NCBI GenBank assembly: GCA_016124275.1
Contig: WGOA01000003.1
Span: 1 to 53,929 of the forward strand
DNA length: 53,929 nucleotides
Origin: Bacteroidota bacterium
GTDB taxonomy: Bacteria; Bacteroidota; Bacteroidia; Chitinophagales; BACL12
Reading direction: 5' to 3'
Shown: piece by piece, positions 43,829-50,937 of the stretch
How the letters are laid out: each line of letters starts with the position of its first letter
How positions within the stretch are numbered: position 1 is the stretch's first letter
Made by a program: the position numbers and the translations under genes
Notes under the pieces: generated by a model
Seen by the model: only the letters and a program-made list of their open reading frames with translations
Told to the model about the DNA's origin: nothing
Database searches by the model: none

Positions 43829-44826
43829 AAAAGCTATCCATAACATTATATATGTTATGCATAACATTTGTTGTGTTATGCCAGGATTTGCACTCCTCGC
43901 AGGAATACGCCCTTGCGCCGGTCTATCACCCCGCGGCAACCGGGCGCTTTGATGGCTTTTACCGCGTGGGTGCGGCGTACCGCGATCAGTGGCGCACGGT
44001 TCCGGCAGCCTTTCAGACCCTTTCTGTTTTTGCAGACATGACCTTCCCGGTCAACCCGCGCAAGGGGGCCAGTCATTTCGGATTGGGATTGGTGGCCACG
44101 GGCGATCAGGCCGGGGACGGCAGGCTGCGCACCACGGAAGTTGGATTTCAAGCAGCCTTTCACCAGCAGTTGTCCCGGGGTGGCAAAACCATGCTTTCCG
44201 CCGGATTTGGCAGTGCAGTGGGCAGTAAACGCATAGATGCCAACCGCCTGGTGTTCAACAACCAGTGGACCGATACCGGCTTTGATCCTCTGCTGCCCAA
44301 CGGCGAAAGCTTTTCAGGCCTGAGCGAGGGCTACCTGGACCTCCAGGCCGGATTGAGTTTGTTCACGCGCACCAACCTGAGCGACTACCTGTACGTTGAT
44401 GCCTCGCTGCACCACCTCAATCAACCCCGCATCAGCTTTTTGGATGCGCAGCAACCGCTTGGGCTGAGGCCTGTGGTTGCGGTGGGCGGGCGTTTTGGGT
44501 TGCGGGGCACCACAGCAATATTGCCGCGTGTCCAGTTCAGCAGCGAACAAAGTGCCCGGCAGATCACCGGCGGGGCCAACTTCTCCTGGGGCCTGGATTA
44601 CACCACTGACGGCAACCAAATCATTGGCGGTCTTTGGTACCGCTACGGGGACGCCGTCATTGTCAATGCGGGCGCACGGCTCAATGATGTGCAGGTTATT
44701 CTCAGTTATGACCTCAACGCATCCGGGTTGACGCCGGCCAGCAGCGGCTACGGTGCCGTAGAGCTCAGCCTGGTGTATGTGGGCCGAAGAAAGGACCGAA
44801 AGCTGGACTGCCCGAATAATTTTTAA
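43825..44826 (+). CDS. PorP/SprF-family type IX secretion membrane protein
   Basis: This 333-aa protein has a signal peptide (MKKLSITLYMLCITFVVLC) and the PorP/SprF pattern: SQEYALAPVYHPAATGRFDG, VGAAYRDQWRTVP, GLGLVATGDQAGDG and a C-terminal barrel ending SGYGAVELSLVYVG. These outer-membrane proteins hold specific type B cargo at the surface after T9SS export. The ATG overlaps the stop codon of the PKD cargo gene (ATGA), the classical pairing. The first ~45 bases are unusually AT-rich, with rare-looking codons and a perfect 16-base palindrome at 43852-43867. Confidence 0.93.
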   Translation: MKKLSITLYMLCITFVVLCQDLHSSQEYALAPVYHPAATGRFDGFYRVGAAYRDQWRTVPAAFQTLSVFADMTFPVNPRKGASHFGLGLVATGDQAGDGRLRTTEVGFQAAFHQQLSRGGKTMLSAGFGSAVGSKRIDANRLVFNNQWTDTGFDPLLPNGESFSGLSEGYLDLQAGLSLFTRTNLSDYLYVDASLHHLNQPRISFLDAQQPLGLRPVVAVGGRFGLRGTTAILPRVQFSSEQSARQITGGANFSWGLDYTTDGNQIIGGLWYRYGDAVIVNAGARLNDVQVILSYDLNASGLTPASSGYGAVELSLVYVGRRKDRKLDCPNNF

Positions 44827-44848
44827 GGCATCGCGCAGCGCTCCGCGA

Positions 44849-46288
44849 TTATGTTGTGCTTTTATCTGCGGCTTTTCGAACCGTAAAATAAAATACGCTG
44901 CCTTTTCCGGGTTCAGACTCGACCCAGATTTTGCCTCCGTGGTTTTCTACAATCTTTTGGCATATGGCCAGGCCAATGCCCGTGCCCTGCACCGTTCCCT
45001 GTTCGTGCAGGCGCTGGAACAGCGCAAAGATTCGGTCGCGGTGCTCTTCGGCAATGCCGATGCCATTGTCCCGCACCGAAAAACGCACCTTTGACTCCTG
45101 GTCATCTGCCGAGATAATGACTTCCGGGCGTTGCTCGCTGCGGCTGAATTTGATCGCATTTTCAATCAGGTTCTGAAAGAGCTGCACCATCTGCCGGCGA
45201 CTGGCGCGCAGGGCTGGCAGGTACTCCGACAACACGTTGGCCGTGCTGGCTTGGGCAACCTCCTGCAAATTGGTGTTGACCTCCTCCATGACTTCGTTGA
45301 AATCCACAAACTCCAGCTCCAAATCCAATCGCTGCACCCGCGAATAAGCGAGCAGATCGCGAATCATCTGCTGCATGCGCGTGGACCCTTCCACCGCGTA
45401 GCGAATAAACTCCCGGGCTTCTTCATTCAATTGACTCGCGTACTTGCGGTCCAGCAGTTGGACAAAGTTGGAAATGGTTCGAAGGGGTTGCTGGAGGTCG
45501 TGCGAGGCCATGTAGGCAAACTGCTCCAGGTCTTTGTTGGAGCGGACCAGTTCCTCCGCGCGCTGCACCAGCTTGCGCTCCGCTTTAACGCGCTGGTCAA
45601 TGTTTTCGGTGGTCACTAAAAATTGCCGCTCTCCGGTGATGCGCTGAATGGGGTTGACGGTGAGCATGACCCAAACCAGCCGGCTGTTCCGCTTCTTGAG
45701 CCGGACGGTCAGTCGGTAGCGCGAAATTTTACCGCTGCTGAGTTGCCCCTCATTTTCGCTCACCGCTTTTCGATCCGGGCGGTGCACCCAATCCATGCCC
45801 CGGGTGTGCAAAAGCTCATCGCGCGCGCAGCCCAGCAACTCCGAAAACGACTCATTAACTTCTACCAACTGGCCGTGTTCATCCAGAATGGCGATGCCAA
45901 TAGCCGGGCTGCTGAACAGGGCCTGGAACATCAGTCCGGCGTCAGGCATTTGTCCGGCGGGGCGCGCCCGGCCAAACACCCATTCGGATTGGCGCCAAAG
46001 CTGCCAGGACCAACGCCGGGCAGGCAGAGCGTCCGGGCGAAAGGCGTGGATGAACGATGCCGGAGCATCGCCGAGGGTGCGTATGGTGCGCTGCAAGGCT
46101 TCCTGGCCCTGCTCATCCATGCCGTGAACGAAGGGCATCCCCGCCTTCCATGCGCCAAAATGCCTTTCAAAGGCCGTGTTGGCCCGAAAAAGGGTCGCAT
46201 CCTGCCGCATAATCACGGCAGGCTGATCCAGTAGCTGGAAAAAATCCGGTTCCGCGCCGGTTTCAGGACTTAGATCCGGGGGCGTCAT
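44849..46288 (-). CDS. PAS-domain sensor histidine kinase
   Basis: This 479-aa kinase has two PAS-type regions, the second with ILDEHGQLVEVNESFSELLG and a PAC motif. A coiled linker leads to the phosphoacceptor His in ASHDLQQPLRTISNF, followed by an ATPase domain: N box NLIENAIKF, G1 RDNGIGIAEEHRDRIF, G2 GTGIGLAICQKIVENHGG. There is no transmembrane segment, so sensing is cytoplasmic. I chose the ATG at 46288 rather than 46366 because a good promoter (46364-46395) places the transcript start beyond the upstream ATG. No response regulator is adjacent. It converges with porP/sprF across 22 bases that hold a 6-bp hairpin. Confidence 0.9.
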   Translation of the reverse strand: MTPPDLSPETGAEPDFFQLLDQPAVIMRQDATLFRANTAFERHFGAWKAGMPFVHGMDEQGQEALQRTIRTLGDAPASFIHAFRPDALPARRWSWQLWRQSEWVFGRARPAGQMPDAGLMFQALFSSPAIGIAILDEHGQLVEVNESFSELLGCARDELLHTRGMDWVHRPDRKAVSENEGQLSSGKISRYRLTVRLKKRNSRLVWVMLTVNPIQRITGERQFLVTTENIDQRVKAERKLVQRAEELVRSNKDLEQFAYMASHDLQQPLRTISNFVQLLDRKYASQLNEEAREFIRYAVEGSTRMQQMIRDLLAYSRVQRLDLELEFVDFNEVMEEVNTNLQEVAQASTANVLSEYLPALRASRRQMVQLFQNLIENAIKFSRSEQRPEVIISADDQESKVRFSVRDNGIGIAEEHRDRIFALFQRLHEQGTVQGTGIGLAICQKIVENHGGKIWVESEPGKGSVFYFTVRKAADKSTT

Positions 46289-46363
46289 ACGTTCAGGCAA
46301 AGAACCATGTGCGAATGCGTGAAAAGAGCATAAACAAACCACTAATCCGGCGCGATGGGTAAT

Positions 46364-46395
46364 CAAGTATAGCCGATTTCAGCCGCAATGGCAAA
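46364..46395 (-). promoter_or_regulatory. Promoter of the PAS histidine kinase
   Basis: The minus strand has TTTG (46392-46395), a 20-base spacer and TATACTTG (46364-46371), one mismatch from the -7 consensus. Transcription would begin near 46360, downstream of the longer ORF's ATG, which supports the shorter kinase. Confidence 0.45.
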
Positions 46396-46414
46396 CGCTG
46401 AAAAGCTTCTGCCG

Positions 46415-47311
46415 CTACGCTTTGCTCCTTTGCCGCTTTCGATCCAGGTAACCCGACAACCAGGGATGAAGAAAAACGGCCAGCAACACCATCGCAGAAC
46501 CGGCATAAAATCCGGGGCTCAGGGCTTTGTGTTCTTGAAAAATGACCATGGCCAACAAAATCCCGTACACGGGCTCCAGGTTAATGGTCAGGCTGTTGAT
46601 GAAGGCAGACAAAGGCCCCAAAGCGCGCAACGCCAGCACATAGGCCAGCGTGGTGCAAACCAGCGCCAGCAACAAAAGCCAAAGCCAGTCTATGGGTACG
46701 GGAACCCAGACCGTTTCGGGATTCCAATGCATCCACAACGGCAACAAAAGCGATAGAAACAGCCAGCCGGAACCGAGCTCAACCAGGGTAATGGTAAAGG
46801 CAGGGTGCTTTTCCAAAGCCCGCTTGTTCAAAATGGAAAATGCAGAGGCCAGCGCAGCAGAGATAATGCCCAGGATAATGCCCGTTTGCGAATGTTCCGC
46901 GAACCGGCTGATGAGAAAGATGCCCGGAATAATGAACAAGCCCAGCGCGAATTCTTCTGCCCGAAAAGCCCGCCGCAACCACAAGGGCTCCAGGAAAGCC
47001 GTAAAAAGAGCCGTTGTGCCCATGCAGCTCAGGGTAACCGATACGCTGGACGCTTTGATGGACCCAAAGAAGGTGACCCAATGCAGCGCAACGATTACGC
47101 CTATGCCGCTCAACGTCCGCCATTGTCCGGGCGAAAGGGTCCGCACGTTGCGCAACACCCCGGGAATCAGGAAGATGCTGAGGGTTGCCAACCCCATCCG
47201 GTACCAAACCAGGGCAATTTCCTCCAACGTGATGAGTTTGCCCAGAATAGCCGTAAACCCGAAGAGCAGGACGGCGGTATGCAGTTCAAGGTAAGCGCGG
47301 CGGCGGTTCAT
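46415..47311 (-). CDS. EamA/DMT-superfamily transporter
   Basis: This 298-aa protein starts at MNRRRAYLELHTAVLLFG, an ATG at 47311; ATGs at 47329 and 47380 are alternatives. Ten hydrophobic helices are arranged as two EamA repeats, with typical segments ALVWYRMGLATLSIFLIPG, VALHWVTFFGSIKASSVSVT and the second-repeat ALGPLSAFINSLTINLEPVYG. Relatives export amino acids, nucleosides or other small metabolites across the inner membrane; the substrate is unknown. It is a single gene upstream of, and in the same direction as, the kinase. Confidence 0.88.
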   Translation of the reverse strand: MNRRRAYLELHTAVLLFGFTAILGKLITLEEIALVWYRMGLATLSIFLIPGVLRNVRTLSPGQWRTLSGIGVIVALHWVTFFGSIKASSVSVTLSCMGTTALFTAFLEPLWLRRAFRAEEFALGLFIIPGIFLISRFAEHSQTGIILGIISAALASAFSILNKRALEKHPAFTITLVELGSGWLFLSLLLPLWMHWNPETVWVPVPIDWLWLLLLALVCTTLAYVLALRALGPLSAFINSLTINLEPVYGILLAMVIFQEHKALSPGFYAGSAMVLLAVFLHPWLSGYLDRKRQRSKA

Positions 47312-47488
47312 GGCATTGGGGAAGGGCATGCAAAGAACCTTGTTTCCCGGGGCATCCCCAAGCTTGGCTGCGCAGCGCAATGGCCCTGCAAAAGTCCCTA
47401 CCCGAAAAGCTCTTCCTTAGGCCTATACCCTGTAATCTTGTGCGTGTGCCGTAATTTTAACAGTTGAACAGCTTTTTCCCTCTTTCCT

Positions 47489-49420
47489 ATGACCAGTAGA
47501 AAAGGTTTATCCCGCTTGCTCCCCTGCGCTTTGCTTGCCTTTACCGCAATGGTAGGGCTCCATCCTGTTAAGCTGTCTGCGCAGACCCTGCTTCTCAACA
47601 TTGACTTTGAAACCAGCATTCCCTTTTCGTGGTCGCAAAGCACCGCGGATGCCAGCAGCAATGGTTTCCAATGGGGATCGTCCATTGGGTTGAGTTCCGA
47701 ATTCTTTCCCATTCCGGTTCATTCCTTCTTCGTGGCCACCAACGACGACAAAGAAGGCTGTTGGAATGGCAGTCTGGATTCCTGCAGCAACAAGAGCGAA
47801 GATCGCCTGATCATGCCCACGATAGACATGAGCGTGTATCCCAACCTCCGCTTGCAGGCCGACATCTTCTTTATCCAAGGCACCTATGTGTACACTGAAA
47901 GTGCCGCCATCCAGGTTTCGCTGGACGGTGGCACTTCCTGGACCACCCTTCGCGAACTGACCGGATCACCGGACTGGGTGACAGAAACGGTTGATCTGAG
48001 CGCTTTTGCAGGCCAACCATCGGTAACCTTGTGTTTCCATTACAATGACGGTGGCGGCTGGTTGTACGGATTGGGCGTGGACAATGTCCGGATTATCGAG
48101 CCTGTGGCCTACGACGCTTCTGTTACTGCCATAAACCTGACCAACCCTTATGAACTGGAAGGTGCTAAAGCCATCAGTGGTACGCTGGTTAACCTTGGCG
48201 GTCAAACAATAACAAATCTTACGTTGAATTACCGCATCAACACAGGCGATACGGTTTCTCAGAACATCAGCGGCTTGAGTATAGCCCCACTGGCCAACTA
48301 CCCCTTTGTGCACGACGTGCTCTGGAACAGCACAGCCAGCCCCGCATCACAATCCGTTACCCTTTGGGCCAGCAACTTAAACGACAGCCTGGATCAGGCA
48401 CCCGCCAACGACCAGCTCACCCAAAGCATTTACATCGTGAGCCCGGATCAAACCACGGACCGCATGGTGGTCTTTGAGCATTTTACCAGCAGCAACAGCA
48501 GTCCGAGCGGCAGCCAGAACCCAGCCTTTGTTTCAGCTATGCAGGCCAATAGTGCGCTTGCCACGTACCTGTCCTACCACGTTTGGTGGCCCTTTAGTAC
48601 AGACCCCTTTTACCAGGCCTACTCTGTGGGCTCCCAGGAGCGGGTATCGTATTACAACAACGTTTTTGCCCCCTGGGCGTGGATGGATGGACAGGATGCC
48701 GGCGGCCTGAGCAATGTGAACAGCACCTTGATCAGCAACCGGGCCGACTACCCTGCCCTTTTTGAACTCAGCGGTGGGGCAACCATCAACGGCAGCGGTG
48801 AACTGGAAGCAACGCTGAACCTGACCAGCCTTGCGCCCTATTGGGGCAGCGATGTATCGGTTCACCTGGCCGTCATCGAGGAGTATGTTCCCGGCCCCAA
48901 TCCCGACCCGAACGGTAACTCAGAGAGTGAATTCAGGCATGTTGTCCGCCAAATGCTGCCGGATGCCTTTGGCACCGCAGTAACAGCACTCGGACAAGGA
49001 GCGACGCAAACCATTACCCAAATCTGGACTTTACCTGCTGCGGGCCTGGTCAATCCCGAAGAAATTGCCTTGGTAGCCTTTGTACAAGACAACGCCTCTA
49101 AAGCTGTTTTGCAAGGCAGCTTTTTTCGGGCAGAAGTGGTGGGGTTGGAAGCCCCACAGATTACCGCGCGCTTTGGGCTTTACCCCAACCCTGCTGCGGA
49201 GAGCAGCCTGTTGTACCTTGAACTCGACGCCCCAACTTCGCTGCGCATCGAGTTGATGGATGCTACCGGCCGCGTCATCCGCTTGCTGGGGGATACGGAC
49301 TACAGCACAGGCCGTCATACCCTGCCCATCGCGGTCAACGACTTGTCCACGGGTGCCTACTTTGTCAGCTTGTCCAACCAAGAGGGACGCCAGTTCAAGC
49401 AGTTGCAGGTTATCCGCTGA
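47489..49420 (+). CDS. Secreted T9SS type A protein with jelly-roll and Omp28-like domains
   Basis: This 643-aa protein has a signal peptide (LLPCALLAFTAMVGLHPVKLSAQ). An N-terminal beta-sandwich typical of adhesin or cleavable surface proteins follows (NIDFETSIPFSWSQSTADAS, AAIQVSLDGGTSWTTL, VTLCFHYNDGGGWLYGLGVD), then an Ig-like domain. An Omp28-like thioredoxin-fold region follows (DRMVVFEHFTSSNSSPSGSQ, where the usual Cys positions are Ser). The C-terminal type A sorting domain is FGLYPNPAAESSLLYLEL ... GAYFVSLSNQEGRQFKQLQV. It should be exported and surface-attached. A -7-like TAATCTTG lies at 47433-47440 without a clear -33 box. Confidence 0.87.
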   Translation: MTSRKGLSRLLPCALLAFTAMVGLHPVKLSAQTLLLNIDFETSIPFSWSQSTADASSNGFQWGSSIGLSSEFFPIPVHSFFVATNDDKEGCWNGSLDSCSNKSEDRLIMPTIDMSVYPNLRLQADIFFIQGTYVYTESAAIQVSLDGGTSWTTLRELTGSPDWVTETVDLSAFAGQPSVTLCFHYNDGGGWLYGLGVDNVRIIEPVAYDASVTAINLTNPYELEGAKAISGTLVNLGGQTITNLTLNYRINTGDTVSQNISGLSIAPLANYPFVHDVLWNSTASPASQSVTLWASNLNDSLDQAPANDQLTQSIYIVSPDQTTDRMVVFEHFTSSNSSPSGSQNPAFVSAMQANSALATYLSYHVWWPFSTDPFYQAYSVGSQERVSYYNNVFAPWAWMDGQDAGGLSNVNSTLISNRADYPALFELSGGATINGSGELEATLNLTSLAPYWGSDVSVHLAVIEEYVPGPNPDPNGNSESEFRHVVRQMLPDAFGTAVTALGQGATQTITQIWTLPAAGLVNPEEIALVAFVQDNASKAVLQGSFFRAEVVGLEAPQITARFGLYPNPAAESSLLYLELDAPTSLRIELMDATGRVIRLLGDTDYSTGRHTLPIAVNDLSTGAYFVSLSNQEGRQFKQLQVIR

Positions 49421-49479
49421 ACGCAGCCGCCAACCGCAGCCGATTTCCGGGTCTTGGTCTTGGTCATGGGCGGTTCCAC

Positions 49480-50175
49480 TCAACCCTCCAGCAAACCCTG
49501 ATCGGCAAAACTGAAGTAGCCGCTATCGGTGATGATCAGGTGATCCAACACCGCGACATCCATCACCCGGCCTGCTTTGATCACCTTTCGGGTCAGGCTG
49601 ATGTCCGCTTCGCTGGGCTTGAGGTTGCCGGAGGGATGATTGTGGCAAAGGGCCAGCGATGAAGCCAGACGCTCCAGTGCACCCTTGAAAATCAGCTTCA
49701 CATCCACCACCGTGCCGCTAACACCCCCGACGCTGATGCGTTCCCGGTGAATCATGCGGTTGGCGCGATTCAGGTACAGCACCCAGAACTCCTCGCGGTC
49801 GCGGTCGCAAAGCACGTCCCGGATTTGCGCATCCAGGTCTTTGCTGCAGCGCACCTGCGCCTTTTCTTCTGTGCGGCTTGAAACGCGCCGTCGCGCCAGT
49901 TCCAGCGCGGCCACAATCTTGACGGCTTTTGCCTCGCCGATGCCCCGGTGTTTGGCCAGGTCTGCCGGGCCTAACCTGGCCAGGCGACCCAAGTCGTGTC
50001 CCAGGTCTGCCAGAATGACCCGCGCCAAGTCCACGGCATTGTGTTGTCGGTTGCCGGAACCGATTAAAATAGCCAGCAACTCGGCATTGCTGAGCTCATG
50101 GCGGCCTTTGAGCAACAATTTCTCTCTTGGGCGATCTTCTTCGGCCCAGCTTCGCAGCGCTAATCCTTCTTCCAT
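49480..50175 (-). CDS. radC: RadC-family JAB-domain protein
   Basis: This 231-aa protein has the RadC layout. The N-terminal UPF0758 segment (LRSWAEEDRPREKLLLKG, ELLAILIGSGNRQHNAVDLA) is followed by a helix-hairpin-helix (HRGIGEAKAVKIVAALELA) and a C-terminal JAB/MPN metalloprotease-like domain with CHNHPSGNLKPSEADI (HxHx7SxxD). Length is normal. Despite the name, a direct DNA-repair role is not established for the family. It lies convergent with the T9SS gene and upstream of no obvious partner. Confidence 0.93.
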   Translation of the reverse strand: MEEGLALRSWAEEDRPREKLLLKGRHELSNAELLAILIGSGNRQHNAVDLARVILADLGHDLGRLARLGPADLAKHRGIGEAKAVKIVAALELARRRVSSRTEEKAQVRCSKDLDAQIRDVLCDRDREEFWVLYLNRANRMIHRERISVGGVSGTVVDVKLIFKGALERLASSLALCHNHPSGNLKPSEADISLTRKVIKAGRVMDVAVLDHLIITDSGYFSFADQGLLEG

Positions 50176-50255
50176 AACGGCGAAGATGGCGGTCGCGGCT
50201 CGTGTTGCCTGTTTATCACGGTCTTAGCAAAGGGCATGTGGATAAATTGGTAACC

Positions 50256-50285
50256 AAAAAAAAACCGCCCAAGTGGGCGGCTTTT
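50256..50285 (-). terminator. Intrinsic terminator after rpsT
   Basis: On the minus strand the stem GCCGCCCA-CT-TGGGCGGT is followed by nine T residues, about 95 bases beyond the rpsT stop. It may also work on the plus strand, where a short T run follows. Confidence 0.8.
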
Positions 50286-50379
50286 AATCGGTTGAATGAA
50301 CTGCCCTTGAGCAGTCTTCTGCGAATGAAGATCGCAGTCTGTCCTTTTTTTTTTCAAAACACCAAAGAACAACGCTACC

Positions 50380-50637
50380 TCAGGCCTGCATGGCGTTTAA
50401 ATGCCGCGCAATACCGGATTTGAGGTTGCTCGCTTTGTTTTTGTGAATGACCCCGCGCTTGGCAAGGCGATCGATCATGGAGATGACCGAAGAGGCGCGC
50501 TCCTGGGCCTCCTTTTTGGTTGTGGCAGCCCGGATGACCCGCAACGCATTGCGGGTGGTCTTGCCGTAATACCGATTTCTTAAACGGCGAACGGCCGTCT
50601 GGCGAATGCGTTTCTTTGCCGATGCGTGATGTGCCAT
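50380..50637 (-). CDS. rpsT: 30S ribosomal protein S20
   Basis: The ATG at 50637 gives 85 aa, MAHHASAKKRIRQTAVRRLR ... SNLKSGIARHLNAM, the normal S20 length. The frame is open for 62 codons further upstream, but that part is leader and carries no S20 similarity. S20 binds 16S rRNA early in small-subunit assembly. A perfect promoter at 50780-50812 predicts a leader of about 135 bases that starts with a strong hairpin, which is of interest because S20 controls its own translation in E. coli. Confidence 0.95.
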   Translation of the reverse strand: MAHHASAKKRIRQTAVRRLRNRYYGKTTRNALRVIRAATTKKEAQERASSVISMIDRLAKRGVIHKNKASNLKSGIARHLNAMQA

Positions 50638-50748
50638 AACTTGCTGATAACGTAGGAGATACCGTAAGAGATTACGCTGGAGCCACTGCTGGACGAACGC
50701 GGTTTCAAGAAGGCATTTAACCCGCTGGGAGACGCGATACGACCAACT

Positions 50749-50768
50749 CCAGGAATCAAGATTCCCGG
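50749..50768 (-). promoter_or_regulatory. Hairpin at the 5' end of the rpsT leader
   Basis: The minus strand reads CCGGGAATC-TT-GATTCCTGG, a near-perfect nine-pair stem (one G-T pair) with a two-base nominal loop that would open to four. It starts about five bases after the predicted start point. It could stabilise the mRNA or take part in S20 feedback; the role is not shown. Confidence 0.5.
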
Positions 50769-50779
50769 TTATGGGACGG

Positions 50780-50812
50780 CAAAGATAGCGCATTTTGATG
50801 TTCCTGCACAAA
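50780..50812 (-). promoter_or_regulatory. Promoter of rpsT
   Basis: Minus-strand TTTG (50809-50812), a 21-base spacer and TATCTTTG (50780-50787) match the Bacteroidota consensus exactly. Confidence 0.7.
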
Positions 50813-50894
50813 ATTTCAGGCAAAATCGGTCAGGAAAGGCGCATTTTGCGGCTCAGAGCCTCACGTTAAACCCGTCCAAATGGCCCTTGGTCGC

Positions 50895-50902
50895 TAACTT
50901 TG
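50895..50902 (+). promoter_or_regulatory. -7 promoter element of sucA
   Basis: TAACTTTG is an exact match to TAnnTTTG, 35 bases upstream of the sucA ATG. No TTTG is found at the usual upstream distance, so this is only half of the expected promoter. Confidence 0.4.
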
Positions 50903-50937
50903 ACCCTAAACACCTCCCCAACCCCGCGGGAATCTTC

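Noticed and set aside
44827-44849. Hairpin ATCGCG/CGCGAT between the convergent porP/sprF and kinase genes as a bidirectional terminator
   Set aside because: The stem is short, and there is no T tract on either side, so I did not list it as a terminator.
50319-50350. A plus-strand terminator (CTGCGA/TCGCAG stem followed by nine T)
   Set aside because: It looks like a terminator, but no plus-strand gene lies upstream that needs it; it may be chance sequence beyond rpsT.
50640-50886. A tRNA in the rpsT-sucA intergenic region
   Set aside because: Some stem-like stretches occur, but no cloverleaf with a T-loop GTTCRA motif and acceptor stem could be assembled; the region is explained by promoters and the rpsT leader.
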